From the NCBI RefSeq assembly GCF_034661175.1, contig NZ_CP141058.1, positions 4,339,085 through 4,403,084 on the forward strand: a stretch of DNA of 64,000 nt, in the 5' to 3' direction. The notes beneath the pieces are model-generated. The model was not told where the DNA came from. It was given only the letters and a program-made list of their open reading frames with translations, and made no database searches. Of the stretch, positions 24,965-33,384 are shown piece after piece (within the stretch, counting starts at the first letter, position 1; the number at the start of each line of letters is the position of its first letter). The position numbers were made by a program, and so were the translations under genes. Origin of the DNA: Nocardioides renjunii (GTDB lineage Bacteria; Actinomycetota; Actinomycetes; Propionibacteriales; Nocardioidaceae).

Positions 24965-25770
24965 GCAGCCAGCCGTCAGCCCTCCCGATCGGCGCCCACG
25001 TCGAGCAGACCGACCCCGTCGCCGAGGCGCGCGCGCGCGACACCACGCTCGTGCAGTTCTTCCTGGGCGACCCGCAGGGCTTCAAGGGCCCGGAGGTGCG
25101 GTTCGAGGGCGGTCCCGCGGCGCTGCGCGCGGCCGCCGAGGAGGCCGGCGTCGACCTCTACGTCCACGCGCCCTACATCGTCAACGTCGCCACGACCAAC
25201 AACCGGATCCGCATCCCGAGCCGCAAGCTGCTCCAGCAGCACATGGACGCCGCGGCGGAGATCGGCGCCCAGGGCCTCATCGTCCACGGCGGCCACGTCA
25301 ACAAGACCGACGACCCGGCGGTGGGCTTCGACAACTGGCGCAAGGCGATCGACGCGACCGACATCAAGGTCCCGCTGCTCATCGAGAACACCGCCGGCGG
25401 CGACAACGCCATGGCGCGCCACCTCGACCGGATCGCCGGCGTCTGGGACGCCATCTCCGCCGCCGACGGGTCCGACCGCGTCGGGTTCTGCCTCGACACC
25501 TGCCACGCCTGGGCCGGCGGCATCGAGCTCGGCGACGCCGTCGAGAAGGTCCGGGCCATCACCGGGCGGATCGACCTGGTCCACGCCAACGACTCGCGCG
25601 ACGCCTTCGACTCCGGCGCCGACCGGCACGCCAACTTCGGCAGCGGCCACCTCCCCGCCGACGAGTTCGCCGGCGTGGTGCGCGAGGCGGGTGCGCCGGT
25701 CATCTGCGAGACGCCCGGCGGCGCCGCCGAGCACCTGGCCGACTTCGCCTGGCTCCGCGACCACCTCTGA
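24961..25770 (+). CDS. nfo: Deoxyribonuclease IV (AP endonuclease)
   Basis: A 269-residue TIM-barrel enzyme that nicks DNA 5' to abasic sites. Zinc ligands of the AP endonuclease 2 family are visible: H in YVHAPY, H in LIVHGGHVNK, E in LIENTAGG, D-T-C-H in FCLDTCHAW, H in VHANDS and E in CETPGG. ATG at 24961 overlaps the kinase stop and also has TAGGCT at 24948-24953, 7 nt upstream, so it can be translated by coupling or from its own leaderless transcript. Confidence 0.94.
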   Translation: MSSQPSALPIGAHVEQTDPVAEARARDTTLVQFFLGDPQGFKGPEVRFEGGPAALRAAAEEAGVDLYVHAPYIVNVATTNNRIRIPSRKLLQQHMDAAAEIGAQGLIVHGGHVNKTDDPAVGFDNWRKAIDATDIKVPLLIENTAGGDNAMARHLDRIAGVWDAISAADGSDRVGFCLDTCHAWAGGIELGDAVEKVRAITGRIDLVHANDSRDAFDSGADRHANFGSGHLPADEFAGVVREAGAPVICETPGGAAEHLADFAWLRDHL

Positions 25771-25804
25771 CCACCTGTGACCGACGGGACAGACGGTCGG
25801 CCGG

Positions 25805-26557
25805 CTAGATGACGTGCCCGCCGTTCACCGTGATGCGCTGACCGGTGATGAACCCGCCGGCGTCCGAGGCCAGGTGGGCCACCATCGCGGCCACGTCGTC
25901 GGGCGTGCCCATCCGTCGCAGCGGCACCTCGGCCGCGTAGGCGTCCGTGCTGATGCCGGCGTGGCGCTCGACCGGGATCCACCCGGGCTGGACGAGGTTG
26001 ACGGTGATGCCGTCCGGGCCCAGCTCCTTGGCCCACACCTTGACGAGCCCGACCTGGGCGTTCTTGGCCGCGACGTACGCCGACATGCGCGGCGCCGCCC
26101 GGTCCGCGAGGTCGGACCCGATGAGAATCACCCGCCCGTCGCCGGACGCCCGCATGCTCACGAGCGCCGCCTGCACGAGCAGCGTGGGGCTCTTGACGAA
26201 GAACTCCAGCTGGTCGAGGTGGGAGCGCCAGGACAGGTCGTCCACACCGACCTCGGGCTGGGGACCGGTGGCGTTGGCGACGACCGCGGTGACGGGACCG
26301 AGGGTGCTGGCGACCCGGTCGAAGAGGCCGGACACCCCGTCCTCGTCGACGACGTCGGCCGCGAACGCCTCCGCGACGCCGCCGGCGTCCCTGATCCGTG
26401 CGACGACGGAGTCGGCGCCCTCCCGGCCACGCAGGTAGTTGACCGCGACGGGCCGACCGGAGGCCGCGAGCCGCAGGGCGATCGCCGCGCCGAGCCCCCG
26501 TGACGCGCCCGTGACGACCGCGACTCCCGCGGAGCCGCCGCGCTCAGACGGTGTCAC
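25805..26557 (-). CDS. SDR family oxidoreductase in beta-glucoside operon
   Basis: 250 residues. Rossmann motif TGASRGLG, NATG in place of the usual NNAG, and catalytic S-x12-Y-x3-K (GSD ... SAYVAAK) are present; the C-terminal G-Q-R-I-T-V-N-G-G is typical of FabG/glucose-dehydrogenase-type SDRs. GTG at 26557 overlaps the LacI gene by 14 bp, so it is the last gene of the operon. Together with the divergent SMP-30 lactonase it may oxidise a sugar, but the substrate is an inference. Confidence 0.87.
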   Translation of the reverse strand: MTPSERGGSAGVAVVTGASRGLGAAIALRLAASGRPVAVNYLRGREGADSVVARIRDAGGVAEAFAADVVDEDGVSGLFDRVASTLGPVTAVVANATGPQPEVGVDDLSWRSHLDQLEFFVKSPTLLVQAALVSMRASGDGRVILIGSDLADRAAPRMSAYVAAKNAQVGLVKVWAKELGPDGITVNLVQPGWIPVERHAGISTDAYAAEVPLRRMGTPDDVAAMVAHLASDAGGFITGQRITVNGGHVI

Positions 26558-27569
26558 GACGCACGAGCTCGGGCACGAAGACGACGTGACGCGGGGCGCC
26601 GCGTCCACCCTGGTCGATGGTCTCGGTGAGGAGCCGGACCGCCTCGGTCACCATCTGGCCGATCGGGTTGCGCAGCGTGGTGAGGGGCGGCTGGGTGCGT
26701 TCGGCGACGCCGAGGTCGTCGTAGCCGACGATCGCGACGTCGTCCGGGACACGGAGGCCGCGGGCCTCCAGCTCGCGCATCGCACCGAGTGCCATGAGGT
26801 CGGAGGCCGCGAAGATCCCGTCGATGTCGCCGTCGGCGTCGAGGAGCTCGGCGCAGGCCGTGGTCCCGCTGTGCTCGGTGAAGTCGCCGTAGGCGACCCG
26901 GCTGCTGTCCAGGCCCGCGGCCTCCAGCTCCTGGCGCCAGCCCGCGAGCCGGTCGTGACCGGCGCGCATGTCGCGCGGTCCGGCGATCGCGGCGATCCTG
27001 CGCCGGCCGCTCTCCACCAGGACGCGTACGGCCTGGGCCGCCGCGCCGGCGTTGTCGCTGTCGACGACGGAGACCCGGTCGGCGCCGAGCCAGGGCGTGC
27101 CGATGAACACGCACGGCAGCCCGAGGTCGGAGAGGTGCTCGGCGAGACGGTCGTCGCGGTGGTGGGACGCGACGATGGCACCGTCGACGTAGCGCCCGCG
27201 CAGGTAGAGCAGCATCCGGCTCTCGTCGCCGGGCTGGGCGAGCAGGAGCACGAGCTGCAGGTCGCGCTCGCGCAGCGCGCGCGCCACGGCGTGCAGCATC
27301 CGCGCGAAGAACGGGTCGGAGAAGACCCGCTCGTCCGACTCGGGCAGGATCACCGCGACGGAGCCGGTCCGCTGCATGACGAGGGAGCGGGCGGCACCGT
27401 TGGGCGTGTAGCCGAGCTCGCGGACGGCGTCGAGGACCGCCGCCTGCGCCTTCGCGCTCACCTTGGACCGGCCGTTGATCGCACGCGACGCCGTCGCCTT
27501 GCTGACCCCCGCCAGCCGGGCCACCTCGTCCAGCGTGGACGCGTGCGCCTTGACCACCACCTGGCTCAC
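26544..27569 (-). CDS. LacI-family transcriptional regulator of the beta-glucoside operon
   Basis: 341 residues. An N-terminal HTH (STLDEVARLAGVSKATASRA) and hinge helix (YTPNGAARSLV) precede a periplasmic-binding-protein-like sensor domain. It probably represses the operon it belongs to and binds the TGGAATCGATTCCA sites at 32231-32248 and 32333-32346; this link is inferred from context. GTG at 27569 overlaps the GH1 stop as GTGA. Confidence 0.93.
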   Translation of the reverse strand: MSQVVVKAHASTLDEVARLAGVSKATASRAINGRSKVSAKAQAAVLDAVRELGYTPNGAARSLVMQRTGSVAVILPESDERVFSDPFFARMLHAVARALRERDLQLVLLLAQPGDESRMLLYLRGRYVDGAIVASHHRDDRLAEHLSDLGLPCVFIGTPWLGADRVSVVDSDNAGAAAQAVRVLVESGRRRIAAIAGPRDMRAGHDRLAGWRQELEAAGLDSSRVAYGDFTEHSGTTACAELLDADGDIDGIFAASDLMALGAMRELEARGLRVPDDVAIVGYDDLGVAERTQPPLTTLRNPIGQMVTEAVRLLTETIDQGGRGAPRHVVFVPELVRRDTV

Positions 27570-29008
27570 GCTACTGGCAGGCCGTTCGCCACGGCCACCT
27601 CCGCGAACCACCGCGCGCTGTCCTTCGGCGTGCGCACCTGGGTGTCGTAGTCGACGTGGACGATGCCGAAGCGGTGGGCGAAGCCATAGCTCCACTCGAA
27701 GTTGTCCATCAACGACCACACGAAGTAGCCGCGCACGTCGACGCCCGCGTCCAGCGCGTCCAGCACTGCGTGAAGGTGCTGCTCGATGAACTGCTGCCGG
27801 CCGGTGTCGTGGATGGCACCGTCGACCACCACGTCGTCGGCCATCGCGCCGTTCTCGGTGATGTAGATGGGCGGGGCGCCGTAGGTCTCCTCGAGCCGGA
27901 CGAGGAGGCGGGTGAGTGCGTCCGGGTCGATCTCCCAGTCCCGGTCGGTGGTCGGCCGGCCCGTCCGTGGGAAGACGAAGCCACCACCGGGGTACGGCGA
28001 CTCGCGGGGGCGCGAGGAGTGCTGGATCCGGCTCCCGAGGAGCTCGTCCGGCTCGACGTCGTACGGGAGCGCCGCCGGGAGGTCACCGTGGTAGAAGTTC
28101 ACGCCGAGGAAGTCGGTCGGCGCACTGATCAGCTCGAGGTCGCCGTCGAGGACGAAGTCCTCCCAGCGCCTGCCCTCGAAGAGCATGCCCTCGGTGTCGC
28201 GGGAGAGGTCGTCGGCGTACTTGCCGAGGAACAGCGGGTCGAGGAAGACACGGTTGTGGAAGCCGTCGAGGCGCCGGGCCGCATCGACGTCGTCCTCGCG
28301 GGTCGGGTCGAAGGGGTCCGCCACCGTCGGGTTGAGGGTGATGCCCACGGCCTTGCCGTTGTCGGGGGTCCCGCCGCGGCTGCGGAACTCCTCGACGAAC
28401 AGCCCGTGCCCGAGGAGCAGGTGGTGCGCCGCGACGACGCCGGCGACGCCCTCGCGGCGTCCGGGCGCGTGGCCACCGCTGGTGTAGCCCATGAAGGCGG
28501 AGCACCAGGGCTCGTTGTGGGTCGTCCAGCTGTCGACCCGGTCGCCGAGCGCGTCGTGCACGGCCATCGCGTAGTCGAGGAAGCGGTGCGCGGTGTCGCG
28601 GTTGGTCCAGCCGCCCCGGTCCTCCAGCGCCTGCGGGAGGTCCCAGTGGTAGAGCGTCAGCCAGGGCGTGATCCCGGCCGTCAGCAGCTCGTCGGTGAGC
28701 CTGCTGTAGAAGTCGAGCCCCGCCGTGTTGACCGGACCGCCGTCCGGGCGCACCCGCGGCCAGGCGACCGAGAAGCGGTAGGACGCGAGGTTGAGCTCCT
28801 TCATCAGCGCGACGTCCTGCGGCATCCGGTCGTAGTGCTCGCACGCGACGTCGCCGGTGTCGCCGTGGAGGATCGCGCCGGGGACCCGGGTGAAGGTGTC
28901 CCAGATGGACGGCGTGCGTCCGTCGGCGGCCACGGCGCCCTCGATCTGGTAGGACGCCGCAGCGGCTCCCCAGAGGAAGTCGGTGGGGAACAGTCGTGTC
29001 GTCGTCAT
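27566..29008 (-). CDS. GH1 beta-glucosidase
   Basis: A 480-residue TIM-barrel glycosidase with acid/base E166 in THNEPW and nucleophile E385 in ITENG, plus the N-terminal signature FLWGAAAASYQIEGA and the aglycone-site Trp cluster W-S-L-M-D-N-F-E-W. It has no signal peptide, so it cleaves beta-glucosides imported by the ABC transporter. ATG at 29008 overlaps the permease stop (ATGA). Confidence 0.96.
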   Translation of the reverse strand: MTTTRLFPTDFLWGAAAASYQIEGAVAADGRTPSIWDTFTRVPGAILHGDTGDVACEHYDRMPQDVALMKELNLASYRFSVAWPRVRPDGGPVNTAGLDFYSRLTDELLTAGITPWLTLYHWDLPQALEDRGGWTNRDTAHRFLDYAMAVHDALGDRVDSWTTHNEPWCSAFMGYTSGGHAPGRREGVAGVVAAHHLLLGHGLFVEEFRSRGGTPDNGKAVGITLNPTVADPFDPTREDDVDAARRLDGFHNRVFLDPLFLGKYADDLSRDTEGMLFEGRRWEDFVLDGDLELISAPTDFLGVNFYHGDLPAALPYDVEPDELLGSRIQHSSRPRESPYPGGGFVFPRTGRPTTDRDWEIDPDALTRLLVRLEETYGAPPIYITENGAMADDVVVDGAIHDTGRQQFIEQHLHAVLDALDAGVDVRGYFVWSLMDNFEWSYGFAHRFGIVHVDYDTQVRTPKDSARWFAEVAVANGLPVA

Positions 29009-29835
29009 CCCTTGACGGCTCCTTGCATGATGCCGGCCACGAGCTGGCGGCCGGTCGCGATGAACAGAAGTAGCAGCGGGATCGTCGCGAGCAGGGTGCC
29101 TGCCTGGAGCAGCGCGATGTCGGCGATGCCGCCCGCGGGCGCGATCTTGAGCTGGTCGAGCGCGGTCTGGAGCGTCTGGACGTCGGAGCCCTGCAGGATC
29201 AGCAGCGGCCACATGAACTCGGTCCAGGTGTGCATGAAGGTGAACAGGGCGAGGATGGCCATCGCCGGGCGGGCCGCGGGCACGGCCACGGTCCAGAAGG
29301 TGCGCAGCTGGGTGCAGCCGTCGATCCTCGCGGCCTCGATCAGCTCGTCCGGGATCGCGTCGACGAGGTACTGGCGCATGAAGAAGACGCCGAACGCGGT
29401 GACCAGGAAGGGCAGGACCACCGCGGTGCGGGTCCCTGCGAGCCCGAGGTTGCTGAACTCCTTGAGCAACGGCACGAACGCGAGCTGGGTCGGCACCGCC
29501 AGGGTGGCGACGACGAACGCCATGGCCAGGTTGGCTCCCCGGAACCGCAGCTTGGCGAGGGAGTAGCCGGCCAGGGTGGAGAAGAACACCACCGACGCCG
29601 CCGAGACGCTGGAGATGACCACCGAGTTGCCCAGCGCCGCCCAGAAGTCGATCTGGTCGAAGACGCGCCGCGCGTTGTCGAGGAAGTGGCCGCCCGGGTA
29701 GAGCGGCGGCGGGCTCTGGATGGCGCGCTCCTTGGTCACCGAGCCGATGACGAACGACCAGTAGAGGGGGAAGGCCGAGCCCACCACGAAGGCGGAGAGC
29801 AGGCCGTAGACCAGGAACCCGGGACGCCGGCTCAC
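29005..29835 (-). CDS. Carbohydrate ABC transporter permease (MalG type)
   Basis: 276 residues, six membrane segments, with the EAA loop E-A-A-R-I-D-G-C that docks the ATPase. GTG at 29835 overlaps the upstream permease stop (GTGA). Second permease of the beta-glucoside importer. The operon has no ATPase gene, so a shared MsmK-type ATPase encoded elsewhere is implied. Confidence 0.93.
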   Translation of the reverse strand: MSRRPGFLVYGLLSAFVVGSAFPLYWSFVIGSVTKERAIQSPPPLYPGGHFLDNARRVFDQIDFWAALGNSVVISSVSAASVVFFSTLAGYSLAKLRFRGANLAMAFVVATLAVPTQLAFVPLLKEFSNLGLAGTRTAVVLPFLVTAFGVFFMRQYLVDAIPDELIEAARIDGCTQLRTFWTVAVPAARPAMAILALFTFMHTWTEFMWPLLILQGSDVQTLQTALDQLKIAPAGGIADIALLQAGTLLATIPLLLLFIATGRQLVAGIMQGAVKG

Positions 29836-30818
29836 CGCTCGGCCCTCCTCTGCAGGTGACGGGTGACGAGGAACTGGAGCAGCGCGATGCCGATGATGAG
29901 CAGCACGATCAGCCACGTGGCCGCGGCGGCCCGCGGGTAGGGGTCGGTGCCGCTGTTGGAGGTGTTGAACACGTACATCGTCAGCGTCTGGTACTGGTAG
30001 TTCGCGCCGCCCTGGAACTGCAGGTTCGTGTCGAAGAGCCGGGGCTCGGTGAAGATCTGCATCCCGCCGATGGTCGCGGTGACGATGACGAAGAACATCG
30101 TCGGCCGGATCGACGGCAGCGTGACGTGGAGGAACTGCCGCACGCGGCTGGCGCCGTCGAGTGCCGCCGCCTCGTAGAGCTGGCGCGGGACCGCCTGCAT
30201 CGCGGCCAGGATGATGAGCGTGTTGTAGCCGGTCCAGCGGTAGTTGACCATCGTGGCGATCGCGGTCCAGCTCGCGAACCGGTCGGAGTGCCAGCTGACG
30301 CCGGGCAGGCCGACCGCGCGGATGATCTCGTTGACCAGGCCGGACTTGTCGGCGAAGAGGCTGCCGAAGATCAGCGCGGTCGCTGCCGGCGCGACGACGA
30401 ACGGCAGCAGGACGCTCATCCGCCACCAGGTCCGTCCCCGCAGCGGCGTGTCCAGCATCCCGGCGATGACCGTGGCGATCAGGACCTGCGGCACCGAGGA
30501 GAGCAGGAAGATGCCGATGGTGTTCCAGAAGGCCTTGTGGAAGACCGGGTCCGTGAGCACGTGGGCGTAGTTGGCGAAGCCGACGCCCGGACCGTGGTCG
30601 GCCCCGTAGCGAGGCCAGGAGAAGAAGGAGAGATAGCCCGAGTAGGCCATCGGGTAGACCCCGACGAGCAGGAACGCCAGGAAGAAGGGCAGGAAGTAGA
30701 GGTATGGCGAGAAGCGGAAGTCCCACTGGGAGAGCTTCTGGCGCCACGTCAGCCGCGGCGTCGGCGGACCGGTCTGCTGCGCCGGCTCGCCGGTCCTGAG
30801 GGCCTCGATGGTCGTCAT
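29832..30818 (-). CDS. Carbohydrate ABC transporter permease (MalF type)
   Basis: 328 residues with six membrane segments and the EAA loop E-A-A-A-L-D-G-A-S. ATG at 30818 was chosen because GAGAAAGG lies 7 nt upstream; an upstream start at 30914 would add 32 unlikely residues. It follows the solute-binding protein gene by 99 bp, a gap that may hold mRNA structure favouring a higher level of the binding protein. Confidence 0.92.
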   Translation of the reverse strand: MTTIEALRTGEPAQQTGPPTPRLTWRQKLSQWDFRFSPYLYFLPFFLAFLLVGVYPMAYSGYLSFFSWPRYGADHGPGVGFANYAHVLTDPVFHKAFWNTIGIFLLSSVPQVLIATVIAGMLDTPLRGRTWWRMSVLLPFVVAPAATALIFGSLFADKSGLVNEIIRAVGLPGVSWHSDRFASWTAIATMVNYRWTGYNTLIILAAMQAVPRQLYEAAALDGASRVRQFLHVTLPSIRPTMFFVIVTATIGGMQIFTEPRLFDTNLQFQGGANYQYQTLTMYVFNTSNSGTDPYPRAAAATWLIVLLIIGIALLQFLVTRHLQRRAER

Positions 30819-30917
30819 CGGGCTGCCTTTCTCGGAGGTGGGGCACGGTGCCCCCGGGCCGGGGAGGTCGTGGAGGACCTCCCCGGCGGGAGCGTCCGTG
30901 CTGGACGGGGTCATCGG

Positions 30918-32201
30918 TCAGGACAGGCTCTCGACGGCCTGCTCGAACGTCGCCCATGACTCGTCCGGCGAGATGCCCTCGTCGACGCGCTGGATCGCGG
31001 TGAGGAAGAGGCCGAGGATGTCGGAGTACTTGTCACCCTTGTAGGGGTGGCCGGGCTCGACCGCGGCGGCGCGGTTGGCGAGGATCTTGGCGGTGGGGGC
31101 GTCGTTGAAGTAGGGGTCGGTGATGTTCTCCTCGGCGAGCGCCTCCTGCGCCCCGACGTTGGCCGGGTAGTTGCCGGCCGCCTCGAAGGCGGCGAGCTGC
31201 TGCTCGGTGTCGGTCAACCAGTTGGCGAGCTCCTTGGCCTCCTCCTGGTGCTCGGACTGCATCGGCACGGCGAGGTAGGACCCGCCCCAGTTGCCGCCGC
31301 CGCCGGGGAAGGCGTCGACGAAGTCCCAGCCCTCGACGTCCGGGGCGGCCGACTTCACGTTGGAGAACATCCAGCCCGGGCAGGGGATCGTGGCGAAGCC
31401 GTCGTTGGCGAACCCGGCCTCCCAGTCGTCCTCCCACTGCACGACGCGGGGGGAGAGCGTGTCGACCTTGCTGGTGACGGTCTCCCACACGTTCTGGAGC
31501 TCGGGGTTGTTCACCTCGACTGTGTTGTCCTCGGTCTGGAAGGGGAACTGCGTCTGGTTCAGCATGGCCTGGGCGATCGCCCCGCTGGAGTCGAACCACT
31601 TGGTCTCGGGCAGCTCCTCGGTGAGCTGCTCCCCGGCGGCGAAGTAGCTGTCCCAGCTCTCGAAGACCGCCTTGACCTCCTCGCGGTCGCTCGGGAGCCC
31701 GGCCTTCTCGAAGAGGTCGGCGCGGTAGCAGAAGCCCTCGGGGCCCGCGTCGGTCGGGTAGGCGACCTGCTTGCCGTCGGCGGTCTGGGCGTTCTCGTAG
31801 GCGTACTCCACCCAGCGGTCGTCGAGCGAGGGGTCGGTGAGGTCGGCGAACTGCTCGGACGCGCCGTCGGTGAGGAACTGCGGCATCGCGTCGCCCTCGA
31901 TCGCGACCACGTCGGTCAGGCCGTCGCCGGCCTGCAGGGCCTGCGTCATCGTCTGCTTCCACGGGTCCCAGTCGGCGATCTTGGTCATCTTCACCGAGAA
32001 CGGGCGGTCGGGGTCGGCGTTCCACTGCTCGATCAGCGCGTCGTAGCCGAAGTCGCTGAACGTCGTGATGGTGAGGACGTCGTCCTTGCCGAGCGAGGCC
32101 TGGCTCGCCTCGGAGTCGCCGCCGCAGGCGGCCATGGTGCCGGCGACGAGTGCCAGGGCGACACCGACAGCGGCCTTTCGTGGAGTGGTGGAGTGGCGCA
32201 T
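30918..32201 (-). CDS. Sugar ABC transporter solute-binding lipoprotein
   Basis: 427 residues. A lipoprotein signal ends at M-A-A-C-G-G, followed by a family 1 (MalE-like) binding fold. The Trp- and Asp-rich cleft segments (WDPWKQTMTQAL, WEDDWEAGF) suit an oligosaccharide. ATG at 32201 follows GAGGAG by 9 nt. First gene of the operon; transcription likely starts from TTGACG (32286-32291) and TAGTTT (32261-32266), with an operator just downstream. Confidence 0.94.
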   Translation of the reverse strand: MRHSTTPRKAAVGVALALVAGTMAACGGDSEASQASLGKDDVLTITTFSDFGYDALIEQWNADPDRPFSVKMTKIADWDPWKQTMTQALQAGDGLTDVVAIEGDAMPQFLTDGASEQFADLTDPSLDDRWVEYAYENAQTADGKQVAYPTDAGPEGFCYRADLFEKAGLPSDREEVKAVFESWDSYFAAGEQLTEELPETKWFDSSGAIAQAMLNQTQFPFQTEDNTVEVNNPELQNVWETVTSKVDTLSPRVVQWEDDWEAGFANDGFATIPCPGWMFSNVKSAAPDVEGWDFVDAFPGGGGNWGGSYLAVPMQSEHQEEAKELANWLTDTEQQLAAFEAAGNYPANVGAQEALAEENITDPYFNDAPTAKILANRAAAVEPGHPYKGDKYSDILGLFLTAIQRVDEGISPDESWATFEQAVESLS

Positions 32202-32230
32202 GGTCTGGTGCTCCTCGCGGTCGAGCCGGT

Positions 32231-32248
32231 GGTGGAATCGATTCCACC
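32231..32248. promoter_or_regulatory. LacI-type operator O1
   Basis: Perfect 18-bp palindrome GGTGGAATCGATTCCACC, about 6 bp downstream of the predicted start of the solute-binding protein transcript, in a repressing position. The core TGGAATCGATTCCA recurs exactly 100 bp away. Confidence 0.82.
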
Positions 32249-32260
32249 GCTGTTGCCGGG

Positions 32261-32291
32261 AAACTATGACGGCCATCACACCAGCCGTCAA
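32261..32291 (-). promoter_or_regulatory. Promoter of the beta-glucoside operon
   Basis: On the minus strand TTGACG (32291-32286) and TAGTTT (32266-32261) are separated by 19 bp, placing transcription start near 32254, between the -10 and operator O1. Confidence 0.55.
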
Positions 32292-32332
32292 GGGGCCCGC
32301 TCCGAACGGCTCGTACGCCTGCGTCCGCCCGG

Positions 32333-32346
32333 TGGAATCGATTCCA
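32333..32346. promoter_or_regulatory. LacI-type operator O2
   Basis: Perfect 14-bp palindrome TGGAATCGATTCCA, identical to the core of O1. It overlaps the expected -35 region of the divergent lactonase promoter (TACGAT -10 at 32365-32370), so one repressor could control both directions. Confidence 0.82.
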
Positions 32347-32356
32347 TTCGAGCGGT

Positions 32357-33265
32357 GTGCCGACTACGATCGCCGCACCCCCACACCACCGCTCGACCGT
32401 CCACGTTCCGGAGGAAGCCATCCGAGCCGAGCAGCTGACCGACGTCGTCACCCACCACGGGGAGGGCATCGGCTGGGACCCCGCCCTCTCGCGCCTCCGC
32501 CTCGTCGACGTCTTCGCTGGCGACCTCCTCACCATCGACGGCGGGCTCCTCGAGTCGCGCCTCCACGTGGGCGACGTCGTGGGCGCGTGGCGTCCCCGCG
32601 TCGACGGGGGCGTCGTGGTCGCGGCGGACGACAGGTTCCTCCTGCTCGACCCCGCGGGCGGGGTCGAGTGGACCTCGCCCTCGCTGTTCGGGCCGGGTCG
32701 CCGCATGAATGACGGAGGGTGCGACCGGCAGGGGCGGTTCTACTGCGGCTCGATGGGCGTGGACGCGCTGCCCGGACAGGGCACCCTGTGGCGGCTCGAC
32801 CCGGACCGCACGGTCACGCCGGCCCTGACCGACCTCACGATCCCCAACGGACTCGTCTGGTCCGTGGACGGGCGCCGCGCGTACCACGTGGACACCCCAC
32901 GGGGCTCGGTCGACGTGCTGGAGCACGACGGCAGCACCGGGGCCCTGGGGCGCAGGACACCGGTGGCGCGCGTGTCCGGGGGCGACCCCGACGGCATGGC
33001 GCAGGATGCGGACGGCGGTCTCTGGGTCGCCCTGTGGGGCGGCTCCGCCGTGCACCGCTACTCCCTCGACGGCACGCTCACCGCGGTCGTCGAGGTGGAC
33101 GCGGCCCAGGTGTCCTCCTGCGCGTTCGGCGGCCCGGGCGACACCCACCTCTACATCACCACGTCCAGGCAGGGCCTCGGCGACGCCGAGGACCCCGCGG
33201 CGGGTGCGGTCTTCTGCGTCGACGTGGACGTCGAGGGAGCGCCGGTCGCGGCATTCGCCGCGTGA
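32357..33265 (+). CDS. SMP-30/gluconolactonase-family lactonase
   Basis: A six-bladed propeller with metal ligands E in HHGEGIGWD, N in IPNGLVWS and D in GDPDGMAQD; it hydrolyses sugar lactones. Coordinates use the first conventional start (GTG 32357), but that codon lies upstream of the predicted -10 TACGAT at 32365-32370. GGAGGA at 32410-32415 stands 4 nt before an in-frame ATC at 32420, where the sequence becomes I-R-A-E-Q-L-T-D-V-V-T-H-H-G-E-G, like the M-R-A-E-Q start I recall for homologues. True initiation is probably there, giving 281 residues. Divergent from the ABC operon. Confidence 0.85.
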   Translation: MPTTIAAPPHHRSTVHVPEEAIRAEQLTDVVTHHGEGIGWDPALSRLRLVDVFAGDLLTIDGGLLESRLHVGDVVGAWRPRVDGGVVVAADDRFLLLDPAGGVEWTSPSLFGPGRRMNDGGCDRQGRFYCGSMGVDALPGQGTLWRLDPDRTVTPALTDLTIPNGLVWSVDGRRAYHVDTPRGSVDVLEHDGSTGALGRRTPVARVSGGDPDGMAQDADGGLWVALWGGSAVHRYSLDGTLTAVVEVDAAQVSSCAFGGPGDTHLYITTSRQGLGDAEDPAAGAVFCVDVDVEGAPVAAFAA

Positions 33266-33283
33266 GGCACCCCGTCCGAGAAA

Positions 33284-33301
33284 GTTGCGGGGAGACGCAA
33301 C
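33284..33301. terminator. Small stem-loop after the lactonase gene
   Basis: GTTGCG pairs with CGCAAC around a 6-nt loop, 19 bp after the lactonase stop. It precedes a larger hairpin; the two may act in tandem. Confidence 0.45.
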
Positions 33302-33334
33302 CCTTCGTGGCCGTCCGGCGTCTGTACTGACGAG

Positions 33335-33369
33335 GGGACCAGACACGTACGGGGGTCGTGTCTGGTCCC
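33335..33369. terminator. 13-bp perfect hairpin before the FemAB gene
   Basis: GGGACCAGACACG (33335-33347) pairs exactly with CGTGTCTGGTCCC (33357-33369), with a 9-nt loop, followed by TTG. It likely ends the lactonase transcript just upstream of the FemAB -10. Confidence 0.7.
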
Positions 33370-33384
33370 TTGTAACGTGTCGGG

